Assembly: GCA_965248765.1 (NCBI GenBank)
Contig: CBDFKF010000004.1
Span: forward strand, 496,001 to 560,000
From: CBDFKF01 sp965248765
GTDB lineage: Bacteria > Pseudomonadota > Alphaproteobacteria > VGEJ01
DNA: 64,000 bases
Direction of reading: 5' to 3'
In this document: one piece after another, positions 18,034 to 26,805 of the stretch
Layout: the number at the start of each line of letters is the position of its first letter
How positions within the stretch are numbered: position 1 is the first letter of the stretch
The notes under the pieces: generated by a model
What the model was told of the DNA's origin: nothing
What the model saw: only the letters and a program-made list of their open reading frames with translations
Databases searched by the model: none
Translations under genes and position numbers: made by a program

Positions 18034-18576
18034 TTAGTCGACTGTTTCGAGTTCGGCCACCTGCGGCCCCTTGGGACCTTGTCCGATACGTACGCGGACC
18101 ACCTGGCCAGCCTGCAAATCTCGGACGCCGAGCCGCCGCAGCGTCTTAATATGCACAAAAATATCAGGCGCACCCTCGCCTTGGGTCACAAACCCATAGC
18201 CCTTCTCCGGGTTGAACCATTTGACGGTTGCGCTGAAGAAGTCTCCTTCCGGTGTGATGGGCGCTCCTTGTTCAGAGTCGAGGGAACGTGGCGGCGGAGC
18301 CGATTGGGGCGATGCCGTGCTCGCGTCGACATCGACCACTCGAACCGCTTGAAGACCCTTGGGCCCGTGCACCACTTGGCACACGACCGTGGTACCGGGC
18401 TCCAGACTCGTGTGCCCCGCTTGTCGGAGCGCCGAAAGATGAAGAAAGATATCGCCGCTGCCGTCCGAAGGCGTAATAAACCCGAAGCCCTTGACCGCGT
18501 TAAACCACTTTACGGTACCAGTGGTCTCAAATGCGTTCTGCCCCGGGTCTTCTGGCCCGTGCTCCGGTTCATCCAT
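18034..18576 (-). CDS. Cold-shock protein with two CSD domains
   Basis: Two CspA-type cold-shock domains are joined by a Ser/Pro linker. The first has GTVKWFNAVKGFGFI with DIFLHLSAL; the second has ATVKWFNPEKGYGFV with DIFVHIKTL. These are RNP1/RNP2-like nucleic-acid-binding surfaces, so the protein probably binds RNA. Double-CSD proteins of this kind are common in alphaproteobacteria. The start at 18576 (MDEPE) is preferred; an ATG at 18645 would add 23 residues. Neither has a strong ribosome site. Confidence 0.9.
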   Translation of the reverse strand: MDEPEHGPEDPGQNAFETTGTVKWFNAVKGFGFITPSDGSGDIFLHLSALRQAGHTSLEPGTTVVCQVVHGPKGLQAVRVVDVDASTASPQSAPPPRSLDSEQGAPITPEGDFFSATVKWFNPEKGYGFVTQGEGAPDIFVHIKTLRRLGVRDLQAGQVVRVRIGQGPKGPQVAELETVD

Positions 18577-18733
18577 TCTGGGCGCCCAATCCCGATGAAT
18601 ACTGTAGTAAAGCCTATCATGTTCTTGCTTTTGCCACAATTTCATCGCATTCGGGCGCGCCAGCGAACTATCTAGGCGGCTATCTTCGTGATCTTACGGA
18701 TGTTGCATCGAGGTAGCGCTGCCATGGACCGTC

Positions 18734-19288
18734 GTGCCGTTTTCTGCTATGTGCGCCACCCGTCTAACCTGCGGCCGTCGGTTGCCTCACAGGGAATATC
18801 CTCGCTTGCTGCGCGCCCTACTCCTGAGCGCGACGTTATTGGTCCTCTGGCTAATACTGTCGGGCCACTACGGCCCGCTCTTGATCGCGCTTGGCGTTGC
18901 GTCGACCATCATCACAACGTTCATCGCTGCGCACATGCAGCTGTTCGCCGGCGCGCCTGCTCTTCGACTTTGGCGTCTGCCGGCTTATTGGCTTTGGTTG
19001 GTTGCTCAGATCGCCAGAGCCAACTGGGACGTCGCCAAACGGATCATCAGCCCGCGGCTGCCCATAAGTCCGATCATGGTTCGGCTGCAGCCGAGTCAGC
19101 GATCGGACGTCGGATGCGTCATCTACGCTAACTCGATCACACTCACCCCCGGGACCGTTACGCTGGGCCTGGAGCAAGATGGACTTCTTGTGCACGCCCT
19201 GACCGCCGAAGCTGCAGCTGAGCTCTCCCGCGGGGATATGGATCGCCGCGTTACCGGTTTAGAGGCCGCCTTCACCAGCGGCTCGTAG
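18734..19288 (+). CDS. mrpE: Mrp-type Na+/H+ antiporter subunit E
   Basis: This membrane protein of about 184 residues is of the MrpE/MnhE family, with two or three hydrophobic helices, the conserved ANWDVAKRII and the cytosolic domain containing YANSITLTPGTVTLGLE. It is the first gene of a ten-gene Mrp-like operon. A TTG at 18806, eight bases after AGGGAA, would give a shorter N-terminus that fits the family better (starting LLRALLLS). Confidence 0.85.
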   Translation: MPFSAMCATRLTCGRRLPHREYPRLLRALLLSATLLVLWLILSGHYGPLLIALGVASTIITTFIAAHMQLFAGAPALRLWRLPAYWLWLVAQIARANWDVAKRIISPRLPISPIMVRLQPSQRSDVGCVIYANSITLTPGTVTLGLEQDGLLVHALTAEAAAELSRGDMDRRVTGLEAAFTSGS

Positions 19289-19299
19289 GGCACGGGCCG

Positions 19300-19581
19300 A
19301 TGTTCACCGCCATCGCCGCCGCCGTGTTAGCGACCATGGCGCTGGGTCTCGTACGTGCCCTGCTTGGGCCAACGCTCTTCGATCGAGTCCTCGCGGCCAA
19401 CGTGTTTGCGACCAAGATGACGCTCCTGATCGCAATCATCGGATTTCTGACAGAGCGTCCTGATTTCCTCGATATCGCGTTGCTGTATGCGCTGCTTAAT
19501 TTCGTTGGTTCGGTCGCGGTTCTGAGGTTCGTCCGCCTTCGTGCACAGCCACGCGATAGCGCCGGACCGTCCAATGCATGA
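19300..19581 (+). CDS. mrpF: Mrp-type antiporter subunit F
   Basis: This 93-residue three-helix MrpF protein has the family core RALLGPTLFDRVLAANVFATK and YALLNFVGSVAVLRF. It overlaps the next gene by eight bases. MrpF sits between subunits in the hetero-oligomeric antiporter and is essential in studied Mrp systems. Confidence 0.9.
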   Translation: MFTAIAAAVLATMALGLVRALLGPTLFDRVLAANVFATKMTLLIAIIGFLTERPDFLDIALLYALLNFVGSVAVLRFVRLRAQPRDSAGPSNA

Positions 19582-19903
19582 GCTAGTCAACGTCGCGAGT
19601 TGGGTGCTGCTAGGGGGAGGTGCGGTGTTCCTGTTCGTCGGCGGAGTCGGCTTGCTTCGACTTCCCGACTTCTACACCCGGGTGCATGCGGCAGGCCTCA
19701 CAGACACATTGGGGGCTGGCCTTGTTCTGATCGGTCTGATGACACAGGCTGACGGACCGCTGATTGCCGCGAAATTGTTCCTGATCCTCGCGTTCCTGTT
19801 CTTCACAAGCCCCACAGCCACTCACGCCTTGGCCCGAGCGGCTCTCTTGAATGGTCTTCAGCCGCGGTTGCGCAGCGGGAAGGACGGGACATTCAGAATC
19901 TAG
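19574..19903 (+). CDS. mrpG: Mrp-type antiporter subunit G
   Basis: This 109-residue MrpG has three hydrophobic helices and the signature GLLRLPDFYTRVHAAGLTDT. The ATG at 19574 was selected over an upstream in-frame ATG because it aligns with the family start (MHELVNVASWV). Its 3' end overlaps the proposed start of the next subunit by 13 bases. Confidence 0.9.
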   Translation: MHELVNVASWVLLGGGAVFLFVGGVGLLRLPDFYTRVHAAGLTDTLGAGLVLIGLMTQADGPLIAAKLFLILAFLFFTSPTATHALARAALLNGLQPRLRSGKDGTFRI

Positions 19904-20439
19904 TAGACATCACGCTGCTCGGGTTTCTGGCGATCAGCGCTCTGGCCATCGTTCGTGAGCGCAACCTCGCGGCAGCGATCATCCTGGCGGGCATCTTCAG
20001 TCTGTTGATGGCAGGGGTGTTCGTGATCATGGATGCGGTGGACGTCGCTTTCGCCGAGGCAGCCGTGGGCGCCGGCATTACGACGGTGCTCCTGCTTGCC
20101 ACTCTCGCGTTGACCGGACCGCGGGAGAAGATCCCTGTCCACGCCCCGCTCTTGCCTCTCATTGTCGTGTGCGCAACCGGTGTGGCCTTGATCTACGGGA
20201 CGGTCGATATGCCACTTTACGGTGACCCGCTTGCGCCGGCCCATCAACATGTGGCGCCGCGCTATCTCAGCGAGGCGCCCTCTCAAACGGGGGTGCCCAA
20301 CGTTGTAACGGCGGTCCTCGCAAGCTATCGCGGATACGACACGCTCGGCGAAGTGGCGGTGATTTTTACTGCTGGTGTGGGCGTACTGGCGCTGCTTGGA
20401 CGAGGTCGTCGGCGTTCGGAGGAGGAAAATGAGAGCTGA
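19891..20439 (+). CDS. Mrp-type subunit with MbhD/MbhE-like domains (detached C-terminal part of MrpA)
   Basis: The protein holds a DUF4040-type block (AVDVAFAEAAVGAGI) and then the MbhE-like block NVVTAVLASYRGYDTLGEVAVIF. In standard Mrp operons both are the C-terminal part of MrpA; here they form a separate gene. The reading frame is open from 19891, where an ATT codon follows GGAAGGACGGG and aligns with the expected N-terminus (QNLVDITLLGFL). The first ATG is only at 20005 and would remove the first helix, so a rare ATT start is proposed. It overlaps the next gene by 11 bases. Confidence 0.8.
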   Translation: MQNLVDITLLGFLAISALAIVRERNLAAAIILAGIFSLLMAGVFVIMDAVDVAFAEAAVGAGITTVLLLATLALTGPREKIPVHAPLLPLIVVCATGVALIYGTVDMPLYGDPLAPAHQHVAPRYLSEAPSQTGVPNVVTAVLASYRGYDTLGEVAVIFTAGVGVLALLGRGRRRSEEENES

Positions 20440-20845
20440 TCGTGTCCTCCGGGTCATCGCCAAGCTGTTGATCCCGCCCATCTTGCTTTTTGCGCTCTAT
20501 GTTCAGTTTCACGGCGACTATGGACCGGGCGGTGGGTTCCAGGCAGGCGTGATCTTCGCCGCTGCTTTCATCACCTACGGGCTTGTTTTCGGCATCGATC
20601 GGGGTCGACGGCTCTTACCGGACGGAGTCGTCAGTCGGATCCTCGCGGCCGGGCTTCTTTTGTATGCGGGCGTCGGGCTGGTCGGGCCTTTTCTCGGTGG
20701 TTTCTACCTCGACTACTCCGTCCTCGCGACCGATCCGGTGGCTGGCCAGCATCTCGGGATTCTGCTCATCGAGTTGGGCGTGGGCCTCGTCGTGTTCGGA
20801 GTCATGGTAGCCGTTTTCTTCGCCTTTGCCGGTCGCGAGCGCTGA
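20429..20845 (+). CDS. mrpB: Mrp-type antiporter subunit B (MnhB domain)
   Basis: This 138-residue, four-helix MnhB-domain protein has the signature YVQFHGDYGPGGGFQAGVIFA. GGAGGA precedes the ATG at 20429, which overlaps the upstream stop. It is part of the membrane scaffold of the antiporter. Confidence 0.9.
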   Translation: MRADRVLRVIAKLLIPPILLFALYVQFHGDYGPGGGFQAGVIFAAAFITYGLVFGIDRGRRLLPDGVVSRILAAGLLLYAGVGLVGPFLGGFYLDYSVLATDPVAGQHLGILLIELGVGLVVFGVMVAVFFAFAGRER

Positions 20846-20847
20846 TC

Positions 20848-21201
20848 ATGGACCTTCTTGGTCACTACAACTACTGGATCGCCATCGTGCTCGCCATGGT
20901 CGGTTTCTATACCGTCATCGCTCGCGGAAATCTGGTGAAAAAGATCATCGGTCTGAACATCTTCCAGGCATCTGTTTTCCTCATCTACATAACGACCGGA
21001 AAGGTTGCTGGTGGAACCGCGCCGATCATCACCGAAAACGCAGTCGCCTATTCGAACCCACTTCCGCACGTCCTGATCCTGACGGCCATCGTGGTCGGCG
21101 TGGCAACGACTGCGCTTGGCCTCGCGCTTGTGATTCGCATTCGAGAAGCATACGGGACGATAGAAGAAGACGAGATCCAGGGGCTGGACGAGCCAACGTG
21201 A
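20848..21201 (+). CDS. mrpC: Mrp-type antiporter subunit C (NuoK-like)
   Basis: This 117-residue, three-helix protein is homologous to complex I NuoK: GFYTVIARGNLVKKIIGLNIFQ with a membrane Lys/Asn, and PLPHVLILTAIVVGVATTA. The acidic tail is cytosolic. It ends in GTGA overlap with the large D subunit. Confidence 0.9.
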   Translation: MDLLGHYNYWIAIVLAMVGFYTVIARGNLVKKIIGLNIFQASVFLIYITTGKVAGGTAPIITENAVAYSNPLPHVLILTAIVVGVATTALGLALVIRIREAYGTIEEDEIQGLDEPT

Positions 21202-22682
21202 TCGGCGACCATCTTCCGGCACTGCAGGTGGTTCTGCCGCTGCTCGCCGCGCCCTTGTGCGTTCTTTTTCGGAGACCGATGGTCGCATGGTTGATCGCCC
21301 TGCTTGCGGCCTGGCTGAGTCTTGGCATCGCCTGTTGGCTGCTGGTGAAGGTACTCGACGGCGCGACGCCGATCTCTTACCCACTCGGGGGTTGGGCGGC
21401 GCCCTGGGGCATCGAGTACCGGGTGGATGCCGTAAGCGCCTACGTTTTGCTTATCGTCAGTGGGATCGCCGCCGTTGTCACTATTTACAGTCTCCGTAGC
21501 ATTGAGCACGAGATCGCACGGGACCGGCACCACCTGTTCTACGCCGCGCTCCTCCTTTGTCTGTCCGGCCTGCTGGGAATTGCGATCACGGGCGATGCAT
21601 TCAACGCTTTCGTCTTCCTCGAGATATCGTCCCTATCCTCCTACGTCCTGATCAGCCTTGGCCGTAGCCGGGCGGCGCTGACGGCCGCCTTCCGCTACCT
21701 GATCATGGGGACGATTGGCGCCACGTTCGTCTTGATAGGCGTCGGCCTTCTCTACATGGTGACCGGAACGCTCAACATCGTCGATCTGGGCCAACGCCTT
21801 TCGGGTCTCGGTGACAACCGGACGGTGATGGTAGCGTTTTCGTTTCTCACGGTCGGCATCAGCTTGAAGCTCGCTTTGTTTCCGCTACACCTGTGGCTGC
21901 CAAACGCTTACGCCCATGCGCCGTCAGCGATCTCCGCGTTTCTGGCCGCGACAGCGACTAAGGTCGCGATCTATTTGTTGCTGCGCTTCCTGTTCGGCGT
22001 CTTTGTCTCGGCGTACAACCTGGAAGAACTGCCGCTGCGGGCGGTTCTGATGCCGCTCGCCCTCATAGCTGTTTTGAGCGGATCCCTTGTCGCCATCTTC
22101 CAAGACGACATCAAACGCATGCTCGCCTACTCGAGCGTCGCTCAGGTCGGCTATATCGTGCTCGGCATTAGCTTCGCATCACAAACCGGGATCGCAGCTG
22201 GCCTCATTCACTTGTTCAACCACGCGATCATGAAAGGTGCGCTGTTCCTGGTCCTGGGGAACATATTCCTTCGCACGGGCTCGGTCCGCCTAGACGCGCT
22301 AAGCGGGCTCGGGCGCACTATGCCGCTAAGCATGTCTGCCTTCGTGCTCGCCGGCCTCAGTCTGATTGGTGTCCCGCTCACGGTCGGCTTTGTGAGCAAA
22401 TGGTACCTCGTGGTCGCAGCCATCGAGGGTGGGTGGTGGGTCGTCGCGGTGCTCATTGTCGCGACCTCGCTGCTGGCGATTGTCTATGTGTGGCGGGTGG
22501 TCGAGGTCGCTTATTTCCGGGCGCCAAGTCCCGACCAGCGAGGGTCGCGCGAGGCACCGGCCTCGATGCTAATCCCGACGTGGATGCTGGCCGCAGCGTG
22601 TGTCTATTTCGGGATCGACACCTCACTGACACTAGGCGTCGCGCGTGAAGCTGCAGACGTCTTGATCGGGCTATCACAGTGA
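21198..22682 (+). CDS. mrpD: Mrp-type antiporter subunit D (first antiporter-like subunit)
   Basis: This 494-residue polytopic protein of the NuoL/M/N superfamily has about 14 helices. The functional Glu in the fifth helix is visible in FVFLEISSLSSYVL (about residue 142), and the Lys of the broken helix in GISLKLALFPLHLWLPNAYAHAPS. The DDIKRMLAYSSVAQVGY loop is canonical. It starts at a GTG overlapping mrpC and ends with a GTGA overlap to the next antiporter subunit. It should form one of the ion paths of the complex. Confidence 0.92.
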   Translation: MIGDHLPALQVVLPLLAAPLCVLFRRPMVAWLIALLAAWLSLGIACWLLVKVLDGATPISYPLGGWAAPWGIEYRVDAVSAYVLLIVSGIAAVVTIYSLRSIEHEIARDRHHLFYAALLLCLSGLLGIAITGDAFNAFVFLEISSLSSYVLISLGRSRAALTAAFRYLIMGTIGATFVLIGVGLLYMVTGTLNIVDLGQRLSGLGDNRTVMVAFSFLTVGISLKLALFPLHLWLPNAYAHAPSAISAFLAATATKVAIYLLLRFLFGVFVSAYNLEELPLRAVLMPLALIAVLSGSLVAIFQDDIKRMLAYSSVAQVGYIVLGISFASQTGIAAGLIHLFNHAIMKGALFLVLGNIFLRTGSVRLDALSGLGRTMPLSMSAFVLAGLSLIGVPLTVGFVSKWYLVVAAIEGGWWVVAVLIVATSLLAIVYVWRVVEVAYFRAPSPDQRGSREAPASMLIPTWMLAAACVYFGIDTSLTLGVAREAADVLIGLSQ

Positions 22683-24139
22683 ACAGCTCATCGCTCATGA
22701 TATTGGCGCTGGCGCTCCCCTTCGGTGGAGCGGCACTCATCGCGCTTCTCCACCGAAGACCAAACATGCGGGAAACAGCAACTGTAGCGACAGCTGCGGG
22801 TTTGCTCGCGACGATCGCTGCACTGGTACCAAACGTCTACGAAGGAGGCCGCCCGAGCCTGGATCTCTTCGAGATCTTGCCGGGCCTGCAGATCGGTTTT
22901 AGGGCCGAGCCCCTCGGTATCGCGTTTGCTGCGGTTGCGAGCGCCCTTTGGGTGGTGACATCGATCTACTCGATCGGCTACATGCGAGCGAACCAGGAGC
23001 AACACCAGACCCGCTACTACGTGTGCTTTGCCGTGGCGCTCGGCGCGACGATGGCGATTGCCCTCGCTGCCGATCTCCTCACGCTTTTTGTGTTCTACGA
23101 ATTGCTAACGCTCTCGACGTATCCGCTCGTCACGCACGCTGGTACGCGCGAGGCCCAGCTCGGTGGACGCACCTATTTAGGGATACTTCTTGGGACATCA
23201 ATCAGTCTTCTGCTGCTTGCCATAATCGTAACCTGGTGGACGGCAGGAACTGTATCCTTCGCGGCCGGCGGCGTTTTTGGAAACCCACCACCCTCGGTCG
23301 TCGGCGTGCTGCTGATCCTGTTCTTGTTCGGTATCGGCAAAGCCGCGCTGATGCCATTCCATCGTTGGCTTCCGGCGGCGATGGTGGCGCCAGCCCCTGT
23401 GAGCGCGCTCCTCCACGCCGTCGCCGTCGTCAAGGCGGGTGTGTTCACTGTGCTCAAAGTCTGCGTCTACGTGTTCGGTCCGGAGCTCTTGGGCAACTTG
23501 TGGGCCGATCGCTGGCTCCTGTGGGTCGCCGCCGCCACTATCGTGATCGCGTCGATCGTCGCGCTACGCGAGGATGATCTAAAGCGCAGACTCGCGTACT
23601 CCACCATCAGCCAGCTGGCTTACATCGTCATCGGGGCGCTGCTCGCCACGCGAGCGAGCATCACTGGGGCCAGCATGCACATTGCTACCCACGCCGTGGG
23701 CAAAATCACGTTGTTCTTCTGCGCCGGCGCCATCTACACGGCCGCACACCTGACGAAGGTGAGCGAGCTTCGAGGTCTGGCACGGCGGATGCCAATCACC
23801 ATGGGTGTATTCGTGATCGCTAGCCTCAGCATCATCGGATTACCCCCGATGGCCGGACTGTGGAGCAAATGGTACCTCGCGAGCGGAACCATCGAAGCCG
23901 GGGAATATGGTTTGCTCGCGGTGCTGCTCGTTGGATCGCTCCTGAGTGCTGGCTATCTGTTGCCGGTGGCGGTGCGGGCATTCCTCTCTTCCGCCGACAA
24001 CAACGCGGCAACGGGCGTTCACGAAGCGCCGGTCCCGTGCATCATCGCCATCTTGCTGACGGCGGCAGGCTGCCTCGCGTTGTTTGTGTATCCCGAACCG
24101 CTTTACCAGTTGGTCTCCAAGGCAACGGAGGTCCGCTGA
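22679..24139 (+). CDS. Second antiporter-like subunit (NuoM/MrpD superfamily)
   Basis: This 486-residue protein resembles complex I NuoM. It has the conserved Glu in FVFYELLTLSTYPLV (about residue 141), the Lys in GIGKAALMPFHRWLPAAMVAPAPVSALLHA, and the loop EDDLKRRLAYSTISQLAY. A standard Mrp operon has one MrpD and one large MrpA; here this gene is an extra D-like protein with its own residues for proton transfer. It starts at GTG overlapping mrpD and is followed with a one-base overlap by a small gene. Confidence 0.9.
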   Translation: MNSSSLMILALALPFGGAALIALLHRRPNMRETATVATAAGLLATIAALVPNVYEGGRPSLDLFEILPGLQIGFRAEPLGIAFAAVASALWVVTSIYSIGYMRANQEQHQTRYYVCFAVALGATMAIALAADLLTLFVFYELLTLSTYPLVTHAGTREAQLGGRTYLGILLGTSISLLLLAIIVTWWTAGTVSFAAGGVFGNPPPSVVGVLLILFLFGIGKAALMPFHRWLPAAMVAPAPVSALLHAVAVVKAGVFTVLKVCVYVFGPELLGNLWADRWLLWVAAATIVIASIVALREDDLKRRLAYSTISQLAYIVIGALLATRASITGASMHIATHAVGKITLFFCAGAIYTAAHLTKVSELRGLARRMPITMGVFVIASLSIIGLPPMAGLWSKWYLASGTIEAGEYGLLAVLLVGSLLSAGYLLPVAVRAFLSSADNNAATGVHEAPVPCIIAILLTAAGCLALFVYPEPLYQLVSKATEVR

Positions 24140-24396
24140 TGGCGCCAAGCACACTTCACGCGCCAGGGTTCTTTCATCACACCAACAACATCCGCTGGAT
24201 CATACGGATCTTCCATGTGATCTGCGCTGCTCTGCTCGCCGCCGATATCTTGTTCCACCGGCACATCGCGCACTCGATCGAGGACGTCTTCGGCTTCTAC
24301 GGTTTCTACGGCTTCATCTCGTGTTGGCTGCTTGTTGTTCTCGCCAAACAGCTTCGGCGCCTAGTCAAGCGCGCCGAACACTACTATGACCGCTGA
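24139..24396 (+). CDS. Small two-helix membrane protein of the Mrp-like operon
   Basis: This 85-residue protein has two predicted membrane helices (IFHVICAALLAADILF and GFISCWLLVVLAKQL) and a short FYGFYGF repeat between them, ending in a basic tail. It is embedded in the operon: its ATG shares a base with the preceding stop and its end overlaps the next start by 11 bases. No known family was recognised, but the arrangement implies a subunit or assembly partner of the antiporter complex. Confidence 0.8.
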   Translation: MAPSTLHAPGFFHHTNNIRWIIRIFHVICAALLAADILFHRHIAHSIEDVFGFYGFYGFISCWLLVVLAKQLRRLVKRAEHYYDR

Positions 24397-26119
24397 AATC
24401 GTCGCCGGGATAATCGGCTACCCGCTCGGTTTACCGTGGGGCGTTCCGCCAGCTGCGCCCTTCTTTATCGGCGCGGTGCTTGTGCTTTTCGCCCGGTCCT
24501 CGGCTACACCCGTTCTTCTGATAACGCCCCTTCTCGGGCTTCTCAATCTACTTTATCTAACGAATACCGCCACTTTCGAAATAGGAATTTTCACCTATGA
24601 ACTAAACTTGCTGAGGGTCGACGAGCTGAGTCTGCTGTTCGGTCTGCTATTCCACATCGCGGCGCTGTTTGGCGCTGTCTTTGCATTGCACGTCCGTGAT
24701 CCTGTCCAACACGCAGCGGCTCTCGCCTACATCGGCGCGGCGCTCGGCGCGATATTCGCGGGCGATCTGCTAAGCCTGTTCGTTTGCTGGGAGTTGCTCG
24801 CGTTGAGCTCCGCCGTCTTGATTTGGGCCGGCGGCGGAGAAAGGCGGGCGCGTACCGCGTTCCGTTATCTTCTCATCCACCTCGGATCGGGTCTCCTACT
24901 GTTGGCCGGAGCGCTGCTTCATATCGGCGAAACCAGCTCGACCACCTTCGATGCGTTCGACGTCGAGAGCGCTGCCGGCGTGCTCATCCTCGTTGCCTTT
25001 GGCGTGAAGTGTGCGTTTCCATTTCTGCATTCTTGGCTTACCGACGCCTATCCGGAAGCGACGCCCACCGGCACCGTGTTCCTGAGCGCCTTCACCACCA
25101 AGGTCGCGATCTACGCGCTAGCACGCTCCTTTGCCGGAACTGAGATTCTCATCTACATCGGCGCTGCCATGACCGCGTTTCCCATTTTTTATGCGGTCAT
25201 CGAGAACGACCTGCGCCGGGTCCTCGCCTACAGCATGATCAACCAATTGGGCTTCATGGTAGTCGGTATCGGCATTGGCACGGCGCTTGCCATGAACGGG
25301 GCGGTCAGCCATGCCTTCAACGACGTCATCTTCAAGGGGCTCTTGTTCATGTCGATGGGAGCGGTCCTGCATGTGACCGGGCGTATCAACGGCTCGGACC
25401 TCGGTGGCCTATACCGAACTATGCCGGTCACCGCCACATTCTGTATCGTCGGCGCGGCATCGATATCGGCCTTCCCTCTGTTCAGCGGCTTCGTCAGCAA
25501 ATCGATGGTCATGGCCGCGGCGCTCGAAGAAGGATACGTCGCGATCTGGCTGATCCTCCTTTTCGCCTCCGCCGGCGTCTTCCACCATGCGGGCATCAAG
25601 ATTCCCTACTTTGCCTTCTTCGCCCACGATACCGGGCTGCGGGCGCGCGAGCCGCCGTGGAATATGCTGCTGGCGATGGCTCTGGCGGCCACCGTGTGCA
25701 TTTTCAACGGTATCCATCCATGGCTGCTGTACGGCCTGCTGCCGCATTCTGTCGCCTATGAGCCCTACACCGGGACCCACGTTATCGCGCAGCTCCAGCT
25801 CCTGTTCTTCTCGGCGCTCGCCTTCGTGTGGTTGATTCGCAGCGGCATCTATCCGCCGGAACTCCATTCGACAAACGTCGATGTTGACTGGTTGTATCGG
25901 CGCTTAGCACCTCGCATCGCCTTAACGTTGGCTGGTGCCCTCTCCTCTTACGGAGAACGGATCCGGCGATCCGCGAATCAGCGTGGTGTGGAACTACTAG
26001 CGCTAGTCACACGGCATCACGGTCCGCGCGGCGTGCTCGCGCGGACCTGGCCCGTGGGCTCCACTGTGTTGTGGATATCCGTTCTCCTCGGCGTCTATCT
26101 GGTTTTCTTCTTCGCCTAA
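24386..26119 (+). CDS. Third antiporter-like subunit (NuoL/MrpD superfamily)
   Basis: This 577-residue, many-helix protein is the third antiporter-type subunit of the operon. Conserved residues are a Glu in FVCWELLALSSAVLIW (about 136) and Lys in FGVKCAFPFLHSWL, and the following TDAYPEATPTGTVFLSAF matches the family's broken-helix region. A C-terminal extension of about 100 residues ends in a final helix. It lacks the MbhD/E domains of MrpA, which are supplied by the separate gene at 19891. It ends in convergent contact with the Panacea-domain gene. Confidence 0.88.
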   Translation: MTAEIVAGIIGYPLGLPWGVPPAAPFFIGAVLVLFARSSATPVLLITPLLGLLNLLYLTNTATFEIGIFTYELNLLRVDELSLLFGLLFHIAALFGAVFALHVRDPVQHAAALAYIGAALGAIFAGDLLSLFVCWELLALSSAVLIWAGGGERRARTAFRYLLIHLGSGLLLLAGALLHIGETSSTTFDAFDVESAAGVLILVAFGVKCAFPFLHSWLTDAYPEATPTGTVFLSAFTTKVAIYALARSFAGTEILIYIGAAMTAFPIFYAVIENDLRRVLAYSMINQLGFMVVGIGIGTALAMNGAVSHAFNDVIFKGLLFMSMGAVLHVTGRINGSDLGGLYRTMPVTATFCIVGAASISAFPLFSGFVSKSMVMAAALEEGYVAIWLILLFASAGVFHHAGIKIPYFAFFAHDTGLRAREPPWNMLLAMALAATVCIFNGIHPWLLYGLLPHSVAYEPYTGTHVIAQLQLLFFSALAFVWLIRSGIYPPELHSTNVDVDWLYRRLAPRIALTLAGALSSYGERIRRSANQRGVELLALVTRHHGPRGVLARTWPVGSTVLWISVLLGVYLVFFFA

Positions 26120-26712
26120 CCGCCGGGACGGCGCGGCGTGAATTTGGTGGCCGGGTTTCCAGGATCATCGGCGAAGGGATCCGCGCCCCGGTTCCTTGGC
26201 TGGCCGCCACTCCGGGCCTGGCCCGGCAACCACTTCTTGGCGCGTTTGCCGGATGTCGTGGTGAGATTGGCGACGGCCGGCTGGCCCGCTTCGACTGGCG
26301 GAACTTCCTCAGTTGCGTCAAATATGATTTCGCTGTTGCGCTCGCGAGCAATGGTACGTCGGTAATTCGAATCCTCGCTCGCGATCTGAGCGAGAACGTC
26401 AGCTCCCTGCCCGCCGAAACGATCCCAGAGCGCTTACAAGAACAACTCGACATCGGGACTCGGCGGACGGACTCGAAGTCTGGGGGCACCATTCTCGAAC
26501 GCATGATAGATAGTCGGTTCAATCGGACCCGCGCGCGTCGCGAGGAATGTCGCGGGCATCAGCTTCGCCCCGTCATGCTGAATCGACCAGGCAACTTGGG
26601 CAAGGTAGAGGATGTTCTGAAGCTTCATGGCGTTGAAAGGCTCGCGGGCAGCGTGCATGCGATCCCACAACCAGAGCGCGACGTCGAAGCTGGATCGTAC
26701 CGTTGGAATCAT
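26116..26712 (-). pseudogene. Panacea-domain (DUF4065) protein with in-frame stop
   Basis: The first 92 codons encode a DUF4065/Panacea domain (MKLQNILYLAQVAWSIQHDG and ATRAGPIEPTIYHAFENG). A TAA at 26434-26436 interrupts the frame. The same frame then continues as open coding sequence for over 100 codons (ALWDRFGGQGADVLAQIA...) to a TAG at 26116-26118. The continuation fits the family's C-terminal half, so this is one gene with a nonsense codon. Panacea domains act in toxin-antitoxin pairs; no toxin gene is adjacent. Confidence 0.7.
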
Positions 26713-26805
26713 AGGACATTATAGCCACCCCGCCGCCGGCTTGCCGGCTCCGCTGGCCGACGATAGTGTCCGACGCCTAATGAAAGGCCAAGGGAAGGTC
26801 GAGCC

